Assembly: GCA_965202795.1 (NCBI GenBank)
Contig: OZ241848.1
Coordinates: 1,860,001 to 1,924,000, forward strand
Direction: 5' to 3'
DNA length: 64,000 nucleotides
Source: JACOND01 sp965202795
GTDB taxonomy: Bacteria > Bdellovibrionota > Bdellovibrionia > Bdellovibrionales > UBA1609
How positions within the stretch are numbered: the stretch's first letter is position 1; each line of letters begins with the position of its first letter. Made by a program: the position numbers and the translations under genes. Below, piece after piece: positions 54,050-62,650 of the stretch. A model generated the notes under the pieces. It had not been told where the DNA came from and made no database searches. It saw only the letters and a list, made by a program, of their open reading frames with translations.

Positions 54050-54505
54050 TTACAAGTGTTTTACAGAGAAAGAGGCGCCGCCCCTCCATTTTGTCTGCAA
54101 ATATTCCACAACAAGCCGCCTGTGGCAGAAGTCAGGCTCCCGCTCGCTGCACAGCAGGCAGCCCTGATGAAGCAAAGACCTGATGTTTTGGCTTTCCTCA
54201 ATGCGGCGGCGCGCCATGAGATTTAAAAACCGGCTTTCATATTCCTCCCAGGAGCTTTTGTTTTTCCTGTAGCTGTTCAGCATGTCTTTTGCGGGCGCCA
54301 GCTCAGGGACATGAAAATAATCCATGCCGCAAAGTTTTTTTAAGAAATAAATCAAATCATTTTTTTTTGCAAAGCCGGCAAGCTGGGACACATTGTTTAA
54401 GCGGACATCCACTATGCGCCTGGCTCCTGAGCGCTTTAATTGTTCAAAAAAATCTCCGGCTGTTTTTTTTGTAAAGCCGATTGTGTAAATTTCCATGCGA
54501 TTCAT
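54050..54505 (-). CDS. DUF488 family protein (short form)
   Basis: A 151-residue protein with GGGGG 5 nt before the ATG. Family features are the start IYTIGFTKKTAGDFFEQL, the VDVRLNN motif and CSEREPDFCHRRLV, in which the Cys-x-Glu...Cys-His-Arg residues are the conserved centre. DUF488 proteins are uncharacterised; nucleic-acid related roles have been suggested from their neighbours. It starts 14 nt after the second DUF488 gene, so the three genes 55859-54050 are one operon. Confidence 0.85.
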   Translation of the reverse strand: MNRMEIYTIGFTKKTAGDFFEQLKRSGARRIVDVRLNNVSQLAGFAKKNDLIYFLKKLCGMDYFHVPELAPAKDMLNSYRKNKSSWEEYESRFLNLMARRRIEESQNIRSLLHQGCLLCSEREPDFCHRRLVVEYLQTKWRGGASFSVKHL

Positions 54506-54519
54506 TTTGCCCCCGCTTT

Positions 54520-55194
54520 TTAAGAAAACAAACCAAGCTGGCCCGGCATGTCCGGCCTGTTTTTATTCGGCTGGGCGGCGGGGCGCCCGCGCCCGCTGCT
54601 CTTTTTGATGGAATGGGCTGTTTTTTGAGCCTGAAGCCTGTAAGCCTCCTTAAGGCAGTCTGAGCTGGTTCGGAGCATGTCAGGGCGCAGTTTCCACTTT
54701 TCAAGAAGAGCAGCCTCCGCTTCCCTGTTTGTTTTTAATGAGCCGTCAGGCATTATGTGGCCTATCCGCTCTTCAGGAAAAGCTTGTTTTTGCCGCAGCG
54801 CGCGGCACACCAAAAGCATTCTGTGGCACAGCAGAGGGTTTTTTTCGGCGCACACAAGGGCAATGTTTTGGCTGGCCGCGGCCTTTATAATTTTTTCAAG
54901 CCCGGCTTGAAACAAAAGGCTTTCAGAAAGGAGATCGTATTGCAGCCGCCCGTTGATATAATGGGAGGGGTCGGCGCTTCTGCCTCCAAGCTCTCTGCCG
55001 AGAAACCAATACTTCAGCCCGCGCTCCGGCAGATATTTTTCCATGCTGTCCCTTTGAAACTGAGGGCAGTATTGGCTGTAGGGGAAAGCTCTGACATCAC
55101 AGGCAATTTTGCAGTCATGCAGCAGCAGCAGCTTTGCAAAAAAACCCGCCTCATGGACAGAATGCCCAATAGTAAAAATCTTCCCCTTTTTCAT
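54520..55194 (-). CDS. DUF488 family protein (long form)
   Basis: About 224 residues from the ATG at 55194. It shows IFTIGHSVHEAGFFAKLL, CDVRAFPYSQYCPQF and CAEKNPLLCHRMLL, the same conserved Cys/Glu/His/Arg centre as its neighbour, plus an extra C-terminal region of about 60 basic residues. It starts 2 nt after the stop of the dual-OB gene, so translation is coupled. Having two distinct DUF488 proteins side by side suggests a heteromeric complex (inference). Confidence 0.85.
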   Translation of the reverse strand: MKKGKIFTIGHSVHEAGFFAKLLLLHDCKIACDVRAFPYSQYCPQFQRDSMEKYLPERGLKYWFLGRELGGRSADPSHYINGRLQYDLLSESLLFQAGLEKIIKAAASQNIALVCAEKNPLLCHRMLLVCRALRQKQAFPEERIGHIMPDGSLKTNREAEAALLEKWKLRPDMLRTSSDCLKEAYRLQAQKTAHSIKKSSGRGRPAAQPNKNRPDMPGQLGLFS

Positions 55195-55196
55195 AA

Positions 55197-55859
55197 TCAA
55201 AATATCACAGCCGCCGCCAGCTTATAGCAATAGCCTTTAAGAGGCTCTCCCAGACTGACACATAAATACGGCCTGGCTATAGGATATTTCCCCTCTCCTT
55301 TGCGAAAAAACCGGCTTTCCGCTTCTGGGTCTGTCACGCTCAGATTATACAGGCAGCCATTGAAATCAAACTCCGCCCGCGCCTTCATTTTTCCAAAATC
55401 ATTGCGGATAATAATTTGCGCCTCTTCAGGCTGAATCAGAAACAGCGATCCCTTTAATGAAGCGGCTTCAGATTCAGGAATGCGGTCGTTTTTTCCTTTG
55501 CTGCTGGAATCTCCGTTTTTCCACAGCTTGTCCGGCATGTCTTTCAGAGCCTCTAAATCCTTCCAAGCTGCCTCCCCCTTTTTTTTCCAATGAGCGCTTG
55601 TGTCAATAAGCCAGTTTTCCGTTTGATATGTCCAGCTTTTATGGGGGGCGCGCTCAATAAATTTAATGGATAGGATGTCTAAAACCTTAGGCATGCCGCC
55701 ATTTTCAAATTGCCGCTCCGTTTCTGATATTTCCTCTTCTGGCCGGCGGCTGACAGGCCTTATCCACTGCCCTTTGTCTGCGCCGGACAGCTCTTTTCCG
55801 GCAATGCAGCGGCCGAGCATTTTGCGGGAGTTTGCCAGACAAACTATTGTTTTCCACAT
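55197..55859 (-). CDS. Dual OB domain-type protein (DUF488 partner)
   Basis: About 220 residues from the ATG at 55859. The N-terminus reads WKTIVCLANSRKMLGRCIAG, then GQWIRPVSRRPEEEISETER, KVLDILSIKFIE and TYQTENWLID. The second half reads FGKMKARAEFDFNGCLYNLSV followed by LCVSLGEPLKGYCYKLAAAVI. I recognise this order from proteins described as having two OB folds that accompany DUF488 genes. OB folds suggest nucleic acid binding. It is the first cistron of the three-gene unit. No SD is clear; the name is from memory of the family and no search was possible. Confidence 0.7.
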   Translation of the reverse strand: MWKTIVCLANSRKMLGRCIAGKELSGADKGQWIRPVSRRPEEEISETERQFENGGMPKVLDILSIKFIERAPHKSWTYQTENWLIDTSAHWKKKGEAAWKDLEALKDMPDKLWKNGDSSSKGKNDRIPESEAASLKGSLFLIQPEEAQIIIRNDFGKMKARAEFDFNGCLYNLSVTDPEAESRFFRKGEGKYPIARPYLCVSLGEPLKGYCYKLAAAVIF

Positions 55860-56079
55860 GCCCCTGTGTTTAAAGCTGCGGGAAGGCAATGTCAAGCCTT
55901 TTGCCCGCAGATTGAGAAAAAATCTCTGATTTTTCAGGGAAAATCAAGGCCGGAGCGTGGGAGGGGCTTTTGCTCCGCTCCTGGATTGAGCGGAAACAGC
56001 TTGTCTGCCTTTTAGCTGCCGGCTCCATGATTGGCGGTGGATTTGAGCTTCCGGCGCTGGACTTTTTTTTTTTACCCTA

Positions 56080-56106
56080 ATAAAAGCTGCCTCCGCTTTT
56101 ATTTTT
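56080..56106 (+). terminator. Intrinsic terminator on the plus strand without an obvious gene
   Basis: ATAAAAGC pairs exactly with GCTTTTAT around TGCCTCC and is followed by TTTT. An earlier T-run (11 T at about 56063-56073) follows GCCGG/CCGGC arms. No plus-strand protein gene ends here, so a small RNA from about 55930 is possible. The rest of 55860-56379 shows nothing else. Confidence 0.5.
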
Positions 56107-56379
56107 GCCATAAAAAAGCCGCTGGTTTTTTCTTGTTTTTGTCAGAGATCAGGGGAAAGCTTATATCTCTGGGAGCCTGGAGCAGGCCTGAGCCGGACAT
56201 GCTTTGTTGGGAGCTGTCACATAATCGCCGCCGCAGGCGGCCCCTCAGGCTTTGGCGCTTTTAAAACAGTTTTCAGCTGGCGCGCTGCCGCATCTGGCGG
56301 GCATTGGAGCAACTCTGAAAATAAGACGGATGAGGGCGATTTTCCCTGGACTTTGGGACAGCTTCGGGGCTGTTTGCGC

Positions 56380-56410
56380 AACATAATGAAGCTTATCGGC
56401 GGCTTGCGCC
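56380..56410 (+). repeat. Inverted repeat of element B (left)
   Basis: Starts AACATAATGAAGCTTATCGG; exact inverse of 59933-59963. Confidence 0.85.
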
Positions 56411-56594
56411 TTTTGTCCAGCCCTAACAAAGTAAAAAGGCGAAAAAATGAGACACTTTTAAGCCAAAAGTCCAGCAGCCAAGAAGATTTCTTCCCCCGCG
56501 GCCCTGGGCGGAGGCCTCTTTTTATCCCTCTAAAGCCTTTTTCGGTTTTTTGCCGCTAAATCTGTCTCATTTTTTCGTTTCGATGGCCGGCCTC

Positions 56595-56810
56595 GTCTGT
56601 TTATCTGGCAGGCCTGGCGGCCGTTCCCGCTCCTCCGCGGAGAAGCGGGCCTGTCCAGAGGATGCCTGTTTGCTGGGACGGCCTCTCGGCCGCTCCCGGT
56701 CCGCCAGGGAGCGGCAGGCCTGTTTGCTGGGACGGCCTTTCGGCTGTTCCCGGTTCGCCGCGGAGCAACAGGCCTGTCCAGAGGAGTCCTGCTTGTTGAG
56801 ACAGGGGCCA
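56595..56810. repeat. GC-rich palindromic repeat cluster (element B tail)
   Basis: Three units with TGTTTGCTGGGACGGCC, GGCCGCTCCCGGTCCGCC and CCTGTCCAGAGGA. It corresponds to the cluster at 6340-6680 of copy A but with different unit order and base changes. Confidence 0.8.
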
Positions 56811-57072
56811 TCCCCTTGCCGCCGGAGAGTCACAGGCATATTTGTCTGGACGGCCGCTCCTGCGGGAAAATCAGGGGTTTGGCGCAGGGGGCTAAAGCAG
56901 GCTCAGCGCTGGGATATGCATGATTTTTTTGGCAAAAGCAAAAGATGCCGGAGAGAGCGCGGAGGGCCGCCCTTTTCAGGGGGAAATGAGTGCTGCGAGG
57001 GAAGGCGCCTTTCAGCGCGGCAAGGGGCCGCCTTTTATTGCCAGCTGGCCCGGGCCAGGCCTAAGCCGCGGC

Positions 57073-57400
57073 TCATTCAGCTTTGCCGTTTTGAGCGTTC
57101 GCTTTCGGCTGGCTTTTGAGCTTGCCGTTTTTGAACTTGATAATCTCAGTTTCTGGCAGGCCAGTTGCCCTGGAAATAGCGGAAATATCAAACTTTTCCT
57201 GGAGCATGTTGAAAATGACCTCTCGCTCCCTTGTCTGCCGGCCCTCCTGCCGGCCTTCTTGGCGGCCTTCCTGCCGGCCTTTTTGCAGGTTTTTTTTGCC
57301 AACCTCTTCCATTGTGTCTATAAACTGCATAAAGTTTTTCCCTCCTGTGGCTTTTTGATCGATCTCCTTTAAAACATCCCAGTTAAACCGCCCCGGATGG
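57073..57400 (-). pseudogene. Duplicated 3' end of the Rpn gene, fragment 2
   Basis: Encodes the last about 105 residues of the nuclease (from GRFNWDVLKEID to the stop), including three full GRQEG repeats, but no start or nuclease core. It is the farthest copy downstream of the intact gene. Confidence 0.8.
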
Positions 57401-57475
57401 GCGCTGTGTGGGGCCAAGGCAAAAGCTCTTTTAATTGCCGGGCCGGCCCCGCCCGGGCCAGGCCTAAGCCGCGGC

Positions 57476-57790
57476 TCATTCAGCTTTGCCGTTTTGAGCG
57501 CCCGCCTTCGGCTGGCTTTTGAGCTTGCCGTTTTTGAACTTGATAATCTCAGTTTCTGGCAGGCCAGTTGCCCTGGAAATAGCGGAAATATCAAACTTTT
57601 CCTGGAGCATGTTGAAAATGACCTCTCGCTCCCTTGTCTGCCGGCCCTCCTGCCGGCCTTCTTGGCGGCCTTTTTGCAGGTTTTTTTTGCCAACCTCTTC
57701 CATTGTGTCTATAAACTGCATAAAGTTTTTCCCTCCTGTGGCTTTTTGATCGATCTCCTTTAAAACCTCCCAGTTAAACCGCCCCGGATG
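57476..57790 (-). pseudogene. Duplicated 3' end of the Rpn gene, fragment 1
   Basis: Same segment as fragment 2 with two RQEG repeats instead of three. The spacing between the three stops is 391 and 403 bp, the difference being one 12-bp repeat. The junction sequence (GCCCGGGCGGGGCCGGCCCG) is identical between copies. Confidence 0.8.
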
Positions 57791-57866
57791 GGCGCTGTGT
57801 GGGGCCAAGGCAAAAGCTCTTTTAATTGCCGGGCCGGCCCCGCCCGGGCCAGGCCTAAGCCGCGGC

Positions 57867-59234
57867 TCATTCAGCTTTGCCGTTTTGAGCGTTCGCTTTC
57901 GGCTGGCTTTTGAGCTTGCCGTTTTTGAACTTGATAATCTCAGTTTCTGGCAGGCCAGTTGCCCTGGAAATAGCGGAAATATCAAACTTTTCCTGGAGCA
58001 TGTTGAAAATGACCTCTCGCTCCCTTGTCTGCCGGCCCTCCTGCCGGCCTTCTTGGCGGCCTTCCTGCCGGCCTTTTTGCAGGTTTTTTTTGCCAACCTC
58101 TTCCATTGTGTCTATAAACTGCATAAAGTTTTTCCCTCCTGTGGCTTTTTGATCGATCTCCTTTAAAACCTCCCAGTTAAACCGCCTCGGATGAGCGCTG
58201 CAAATGTAATCAACTGCCTTGTTTATTAAAACCTTCCAGTCCTCAAGGCTTAAAGCAACCCCCATGCGAAACAGCTTTTTAATAATCCGCTCAGCCCGCT
58301 CCCAGTCCCCCTTCAAATCCCATATATGTTTCAGGATAAACAATGCCGGATGAGAAGTCAAGCCTCTGGATTTTCCCTCATCTAAATCCCTCAAATTCAG
58401 CAGAAAATAGCGAAAGTTCAAAACATGCCCCTTTATTGCATCCCAAACCTCCGCCGCGGCCCTGGACTGGGCCGGCGAAAGCTGGCTCTTAAAATCGCGC
58501 AGCAGCGAGCCATGAAAATCCAGGGGCTGGGTCCACTTTGGCCTTTTTCCGCTGTAGGGAACAATTGGGATGATGGGCATCTTCAAGGCCCGGTAAGCCG
58601 GAGTCTGATACTCCAGAAGAATCTGGTGAATGTCCCTCCCCTGGTGGCTCCGATGCTCCAGAAGAAACAGCAGGCCCAGCCGTCCGCCGCCGTTTTTAAT
58701 TTTCACAGAGCAGAGGATGTCTGTCCGCCTTTCTCTCATTTCCTCGCTTAGAAAGGTTTTCATTTCGACCTCCAGGGAGCTCCAGTCCAGCAGGTTGAAG
58801 AGTTTTTCAGGGAGCGAAAGCTTAAAGATGTCGGGGGTGTATCTTTTTTTGGAAAAAACCTTGCGGAAGTAAGAATCATGGACTGAAGCCCCCCTGCGGA
58901 TTCGTTTATTGGGCCGGCCTTTCGGCCGTTCCCGATCCGCCGGGGAGTGGCGAGCTTGTCCAGAGGGCCGCCCTGTCAGCGTCTGTTTACTGGGGCGGCC
59001 TTGCGGCCGTTCCCTCGCCGCTGCGGAGCAGCGGGCCTGTCCAGAGGATGCCTGTTTGCTGGGCCGGCCTTTCGGCCGTTCCCGGTCCTCCGCGGCATGG
59101 CGGGCTTGTCCGGAGGGCTGGCTTTTTGCTGTCCCGGCATCGCCTGCCCCGCCCCCGCTGTTTTTGCCCCGGCCTCCGCCAGCTTTGCCCCTTGAACTGT
59201 CTTTTTTTCCCTTGCCGAAAATGTTTGCTTTCAT
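57867..59234 (-). CDS. Rpn family recombination-promoting nuclease / putative transposase (copy B)
   Basis: A 455-residue protein, with GGAGGGACAGCC before the ATG, exactly as in copy A. The nuclease core (residues about 105-245) is almost identical to copy A, with RRTDILCSV and LLFLLEHRSHQ. The N-terminal Arg/Pro-rich block differs in length and order (GRPSKQ units) because it is built from GC-rich repeat units, and the RQEG run is shorter (three versus six). The helical tail with ISRATGLPETEIIKF is unchanged. The gene appears intact. Two extra copies of its 3' end follow. Confidence 0.85.
   Translation of the reverse strand: MKANIFGKGKKDSSRGKAGGGRGKNSGGGAGDAGTAKSQPSGQARHAAEDRERPKGRPSKQASSGQARCSAAARERPQGRPSKQTLTGRPSGQARHSPADRERPKGRPNKRIRRGASVHDSYFRKVFSKKRYTPDIFKLSLPEKLFNLLDWSSLEVEMKTFLSEEMRERRTDILCSVKIKNGGGRLGLLFLLEHRSHQGRDIHQILLEYQTPAYRALKMPIIPIVPYSGKRPKWTQPLDFHGSLLRDFKSQLSPAQSRAAAEVWDAIKGHVLNFRYFLLNLRDLDEGKSRGLTSHPALFILKHIWDLKGDWERAERIIKKLFRMGVALSLEDWKVLINKAVDYICSAHPRRFNWEVLKEIDQKATGGKNFMQFIDTMEEVGKKNLQKGRQEGRQEGRQEGRQTREREVIFNMLQEKFDISAISRATGLPETEIIKFKNGKLKSQPKANAQNGKAE
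58905..59130. repeat. GC-rich palindromic repeats within the Rpn gene N-terminus (copy B)
   Basis: Three units (GGGCCGGCCTTTCGGCCGTT, CTGCGGAGCAGCGGG, CCTGTCCAGAGGATGCC) lie entirely inside the coding region. Copy A has fewer units at the same place (4875-5045), so the number has changed since the copies separated. Confidence 0.85.
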
Positions 59235-59828
59235 GGCTGTCCCTCCTGTTTGGTTTTTGTCCGCTGCCTGCCCGCCGCCGCTAAAGCCTCTGCTTGGAGC
59301 TTTCGCGCGCAGACTTTACGAAACACCATGCAAAAACGATGTAAAATCTAGTTTTTTTGCAATTTTTTTTAAAAAATCTGAAAAAAACCTCTAAAAAACC
59401 TTAAAAAGCGCCTAAAAATCCCGAAAATCCCCAAATCTGAAAAAAAATCTCAAAAAGCGCCAAAATTTTAAGCAAATCTCTAAAAATTCTGTTTAAGCTC
59501 AGACGCAATCAAAAAACATCATGCAAAAAACGATCCAGCCAAAATGCCCTCAAAACCCCGGTTTGGGGGGGTTTTGAGAAAAAAACATTCCATTTTGGCG
59601 CAAAAATATTCCATTTTGGAATATTTGCCGCATTGCGTCAGGATTTTCTGGCAGCCCAGACTCAGCAAAAATTGGGACCGCCATGCGCCGGCCGGGGCGG
59701 GAACAGCCGACAAGACTCCTCTGGAAAATCCTGCTTCTCTGCAGCGGGCCGGGAACGACTGAGGCCGTTCCAAAAAATAGGCTCAGCGCTGGGACCTGTT
59801 TAAGCAGCTGGCTCTGAGGGCGCGCAAA

Positions 59829-59847
59829 TGTCCTTATATAAAGGACA
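59829..59847. promoter_or_regulatory. Palindrome in the element B leader
   Basis: TGTCCTTATATAAAGGACA, the counterpart of 4194-4211. The leader 59235-59932 also keeps both strong hairpins (around 59556-59580 and 59604-59626). Confidence 0.45.
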
Positions 59848-59932
59848 GCCGCAGGCCCTGCTCCAGGATTTAAAGCCCGCTTTCCTCCGAGCTAAGCCGG
59901 GGCTAAAGGCCGGTCTTCATTAGGCCTGGCCC

Positions 59933-59963
59933 GGCGCAAGCCGCCGATAAGCTTCATTATGTT
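59933..59963 (-). repeat. Inverted repeat of element B (right)
   Basis: Starts GGCGCAAGCCGCCGATAAGC; exact inverse of 56380-56410. Confidence 0.85.
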
Positions 59964-60232
59964 ACATTTTTTTGCTTTGCCGGCTGCGGGCCGGGCGGGG
60001 ATTGCCCCCCGATCCGGCTGCGCGGCGCATGGCTGAAACAGCCATGCAGATGGCGGCAAAAGGCTGTGGCAGTTAACAGCGCCGGAAGGCCCATCCTTCC
60101 GGCGGATTTTGGCGGGGCATTGGCGGCTAAGGCCCGTTTCCAGCCGCAGCTGCCTCTCCCCCCGCTGATTTTTTGAGGCTGTCCGGCGATGGGGCTGGGC
60201 AGCGGGAGACAGTCCATCCAGGAGGGATTTTC

Positions 60233-60925
60233 ATGAAAACAATTCAAGCGGTTTTTCAAGCTCTTTTCCCGCAAAAAAGAGCGCGGCAGGGGTCGGCTGG
60301 ATTTTCATTGATCGAGCTTTTAGTTGTGATCGGCATTATGGGGGTTTTGGCCGCTGTGGGCATTCCTGTTTATCAAAATTACCAAAACAGAGCAAAACGA
60401 GGGTCTTTAGACAGAACAATTGGCTTAATACAGACATCACTTTCTGCATGCTTGGCTTTAGACTCTTTTGCCAATTGCGCCAGTGACGGGATAAACGGAA
60501 CATTGCAAGCAAGTCCGGGATCAACGATTGGCTATGGCATGGGGACAGACAAAGCCTGCTATCTTGTAACGATCGATGATTATACAGGATGTGTCCGCTT
60601 TGAAAATAACAACTCAGGGGGAAGGGCGGCAGAATCTCCATCGTATGGCTTTCCAGTCGGGACTAATTGCAATAATATAAGGCCATCTGGTGTTACCTGC
60701 AATCCGCACGCAACATTACCACTAACAATGATGGGATCTCCTACTGGTGGCGCATGTCCTTCTGGCTGCACGAAAACTATCAATTCAACTACAGTCACTT
60801 GCAGCACAGGGGCCACCCCCACCGCAACAATCAATGCAGGCGGTTGCGGCACAACCGGGACATCAACAACAGCATCAATGGCGCTCTGTGGCGCGGGTTC
60901 CGGATTGTGCACTATTACAAACTGA
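60233..60925 (+). CDS. Type IV pilin-like protein
   Basis: A 230-residue prepilin with GGAGGGATTTTC before the ATG at 60233. The leader is 23 residues, and the cleavage site is GFSLIELLVV with Glu at mature position 5, followed by the long helix GIMGVLAAVGIPVYQNYQNR. The globular part is rich in Cys, Thr, Ser and Gly and poor in Lys/Glu, and its DNA is more AT-rich than the neighbours, suggesting fast change or transfer. PilT at 33724 could retract a pilus of this subunit. Major and minor pilin cannot be told apart from sequence. The 270 nt between element B and this gene hold no other gene. Confidence 0.9.
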   Translation: MKTIQAVFQALFPQKRARQGSAGFSLIELLVVIGIMGVLAAVGIPVYQNYQNRAKRGSLDRTIGLIQTSLSACLALDSFANCASDGINGTLQASPGSTIGYGMGTDKACYLVTIDDYTGCVRFENNNSGGRAAESPSYGFPVGTNCNNIRPSGVTCNPHATLPLTMMGSPTGGACPSGCTKTINSTTVTCSTGATPTATINAGGCGTTGTSTTASMALCGAGSGLCTITN

Positions 60926-60940
60926 TCTTAAGATTCTAAA

Positions 60941-60965
60941 GCCCCCGGATTTTCCGGGGGCTTTT
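60941..60965 (+). terminator. Intrinsic terminator after the pilin gene
   Basis: GCCCCCGGA pairs with TCCGGGGGC around TTT and is followed by TTTT. It starts 15 nt after the pilin stop and 18 nt before the next start, so it can lower but need not abolish expression of the following gene. Confidence 0.85.
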
Positions 60966-60982
60966 CCTAAAGGAGGGCAAAC

Positions 60983-61411
60983 ATGTCTTCAGAGCGCAAG
61001 CTTATTATAGGGGCTTTTGCCCTTCTCTATGTTTTTGTGGCAGCCACATGGGCCGGCTGGAAAGTGTTTTACAAGTTTCATGACTGCCAGGATCAGGCGC
61101 GGGATATTGAAAGGTCTGCGGACGACACAAGCAATCTGATTTTTTCTGTCTGGATTTTCGGGGGCAGCATGCCGGCCAATAAGAAGGCCGCGGCAAAGTT
61201 TTATCTCGGAAAGGCCGAGCCGAGCTGGCAAAAGGCCATCGAGCGCTATGCGGCGGACTGCCGGGACCGGGCGGCGCAAACCAAGCTTGCTTTTATGCTC
61301 CGGGGCTATGAGCTTTACCTTGTGACTAAACAGGCGGTTTATGATGACTCAGAGGCCGCCGGCCTGGACTGGATCCGCAAAACCATGCCCATTGACGCCA
61401 TGCTTGAATGA
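60983..61411 (+). CDS. Small membrane-anchored protein, unknown
   Basis: A 142-residue protein with AAGGAGG 8 nt before the ATG. It has one N-terminal membrane helix (LIIGAFALLYVFVAATWAGW), then a soluble helical domain with Cys in YKFHDCQDQARD and AADCRDRAAQ. No family recognised. It sits behind the pilin terminator, so a pilus-linked role is possible but not shown. Confidence 0.65.
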   Translation: MSSERKLIIGAFALLYVFVAATWAGWKVFYKFHDCQDQARDIERSADDTSNLIFSVWIFGGSMPANKKAAAKFYLGKAEPSWQKAIERYAADCRDRAAQTKLAFMLRGYELYLVTKQAVYDDSEAAGLDWIRKTMPIDAMLE

Positions 61412-61526
61412 GCAGGCAAATGAATGCCGTATAAGGCAAAGGCAAAAAGCATGTTTCAGGCAATCTTCCGCCGCTGCAAGCCGGCAAACCCAAAAAGCCA
61501 AACCGGTTTATTTCTTTTCAAAAAAT

Positions 61527-62363
61527 TCAGGAGGCGGGCTTTCGGCCAATCAGCATAAAGCGCCTGTATTTTTTTAAATCCAGGGAGCCTGCATAGATCA
61601 AATCCATGGGAGCCTGGCTTTTAAAATCCTCCAGGCTTTCGGAGCAGTTGATGTGATCGGGATGCTCCGCATAGCTGTTGCTCTGCAGGATGAGCAGCTT
61701 TTGGGGAGGGAGCTTTTGCAGCCAGAGGGGAAAATCCCTGATGTGCTCGCAGGAGGTGTTGATGACGGTGTCCGGCTCAACGGCAAGCTGCTGGATCTCT
61801 CCGCTGGCTTTCAGGGTTTCAAAGCGGGCGGGGGAATAGCCAATGTCCAGAATATCCCTTAAAACAGCTTTAAAGCGCCACCCATTGCTGACAAAATCCC
61901 GGTTCAAATCCTCCGACACCTTAACACTCAGAGGGTCTTTTTCAAAGTTAAAGATCCGCTTTATGGAAAAATCCCTGTCATTCAGCAAAAGGCATGGAAG
62001 CATGCCATGCCAGCCGGCGCAGAGGAACACAGTTCCAAGGGACATCAGGCCGCGCTCCTTTAAAACATTCATCAGCCAGATTTTGGATTTCAGCTGGCCA
62101 TGGGAGCTGAAAGCCTCAATGCCGCTGGAGATTTCCTCCCGGCTGGCGGCAAAATATTTTGATCGGAAAACCCGCTTCAGCCCCTCTGAATAGCTGAGCA
62201 GAACATTCAGGGCAAAGGCCGGCTCATCTCCAGCCCGCTGAGCCGCGCGCGGGGCGCGGGCTTCAGGATTCAAAATGCCGGCCGCAAAAGCCTCCGCCGG
62301 CTCAAGCTCCTTGAGAGCAGCGGCGAGACGGCAAAAAGATTCCAGCAGGCGGTTAAAGTCCAC
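61527..62363 (-). CDS. SAM-dependent methyltransferase-like protein
   Basis: About 278 residues; the GTG start at 62363 follows a strong GGGGAGGGGGG site. It has a Rossmann-type order: strand SLGTVFLCAGWHGMLPCLLL (the glycine-containing first loop), acidic end of the second strand in IFNFEKDPLSVKVSEDL, then DTVINTSCEHIRDFPLWL and KLLILQSNSYAEHPDHINC. The fold suits a class I methyltransferase. The substrate is unknown, and some proteins of this shape in phages and bacteria remain uncharacterised. It is convergent with the small membrane protein gene. Confidence 0.7.
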   Translation of the reverse strand: MDFNRLLESFCRLAAALKELEPAEAFAAGILNPEARAPRAAQRAGDEPAFALNVLLSYSEGLKRVFRSKYFAASREEISSGIEAFSSHGQLKSKIWLMNVLKERGLMSLGTVFLCAGWHGMLPCLLLNDRDFSIKRIFNFEKDPLSVKVSEDLNRDFVSNGWRFKAVLRDILDIGYSPARFETLKASGEIQQLAVEPDTVINTSCEHIRDFPLWLQKLPPQKLLILQSNSYAEHPDHINCSESLEDFKSQAPMDLIYAGSLDLKKYRRFMLIGRKPAS

Positions 62364-62650
62364 TTGCCCCCCTCCCCCCGGCGGGAGCGGCGGAAATTTT
62401 AAACAAATTCTCCAGCAAAGAGGACGGCGCGCCGCAGCTTCCTAAAGCTCTGGCGGGCTTATGGCAGAGAAATACAGTTTGAGCTTGAGCGCTTTCAGGC
62501 TGAAAATCAGGCTTTTCGCCTCTGGCTGGCATTTTTCTCATAAAGAAATATAGCGCTGCCGCGCGCGGGGCTTATTATTTTCAGGGAAAAATAAATTTCT
62601 TTTATAAAATTTTAGGTTTTTTTCGGGGTTTAATCTTTCGGGGCTTAATT

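Larger units (their letters stand above)
56380..59963 (-). mobile_element. Rpn-type mobile element, copy B
   Basis: Inverted relative to copy A and bounded by matching 31-bp inverted repeats (56380-56410, 59933-59963) that differ from copy A at one base each. It carries the same tail, nuclease gene and leader. It is about 790 bp longer because the 3' part of the nuclease gene is present three times. The hairpin TTCGGGG flanked by GACAGC/GCTGTT outside the left repeat is shared with copy A. Confidence 0.75.
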
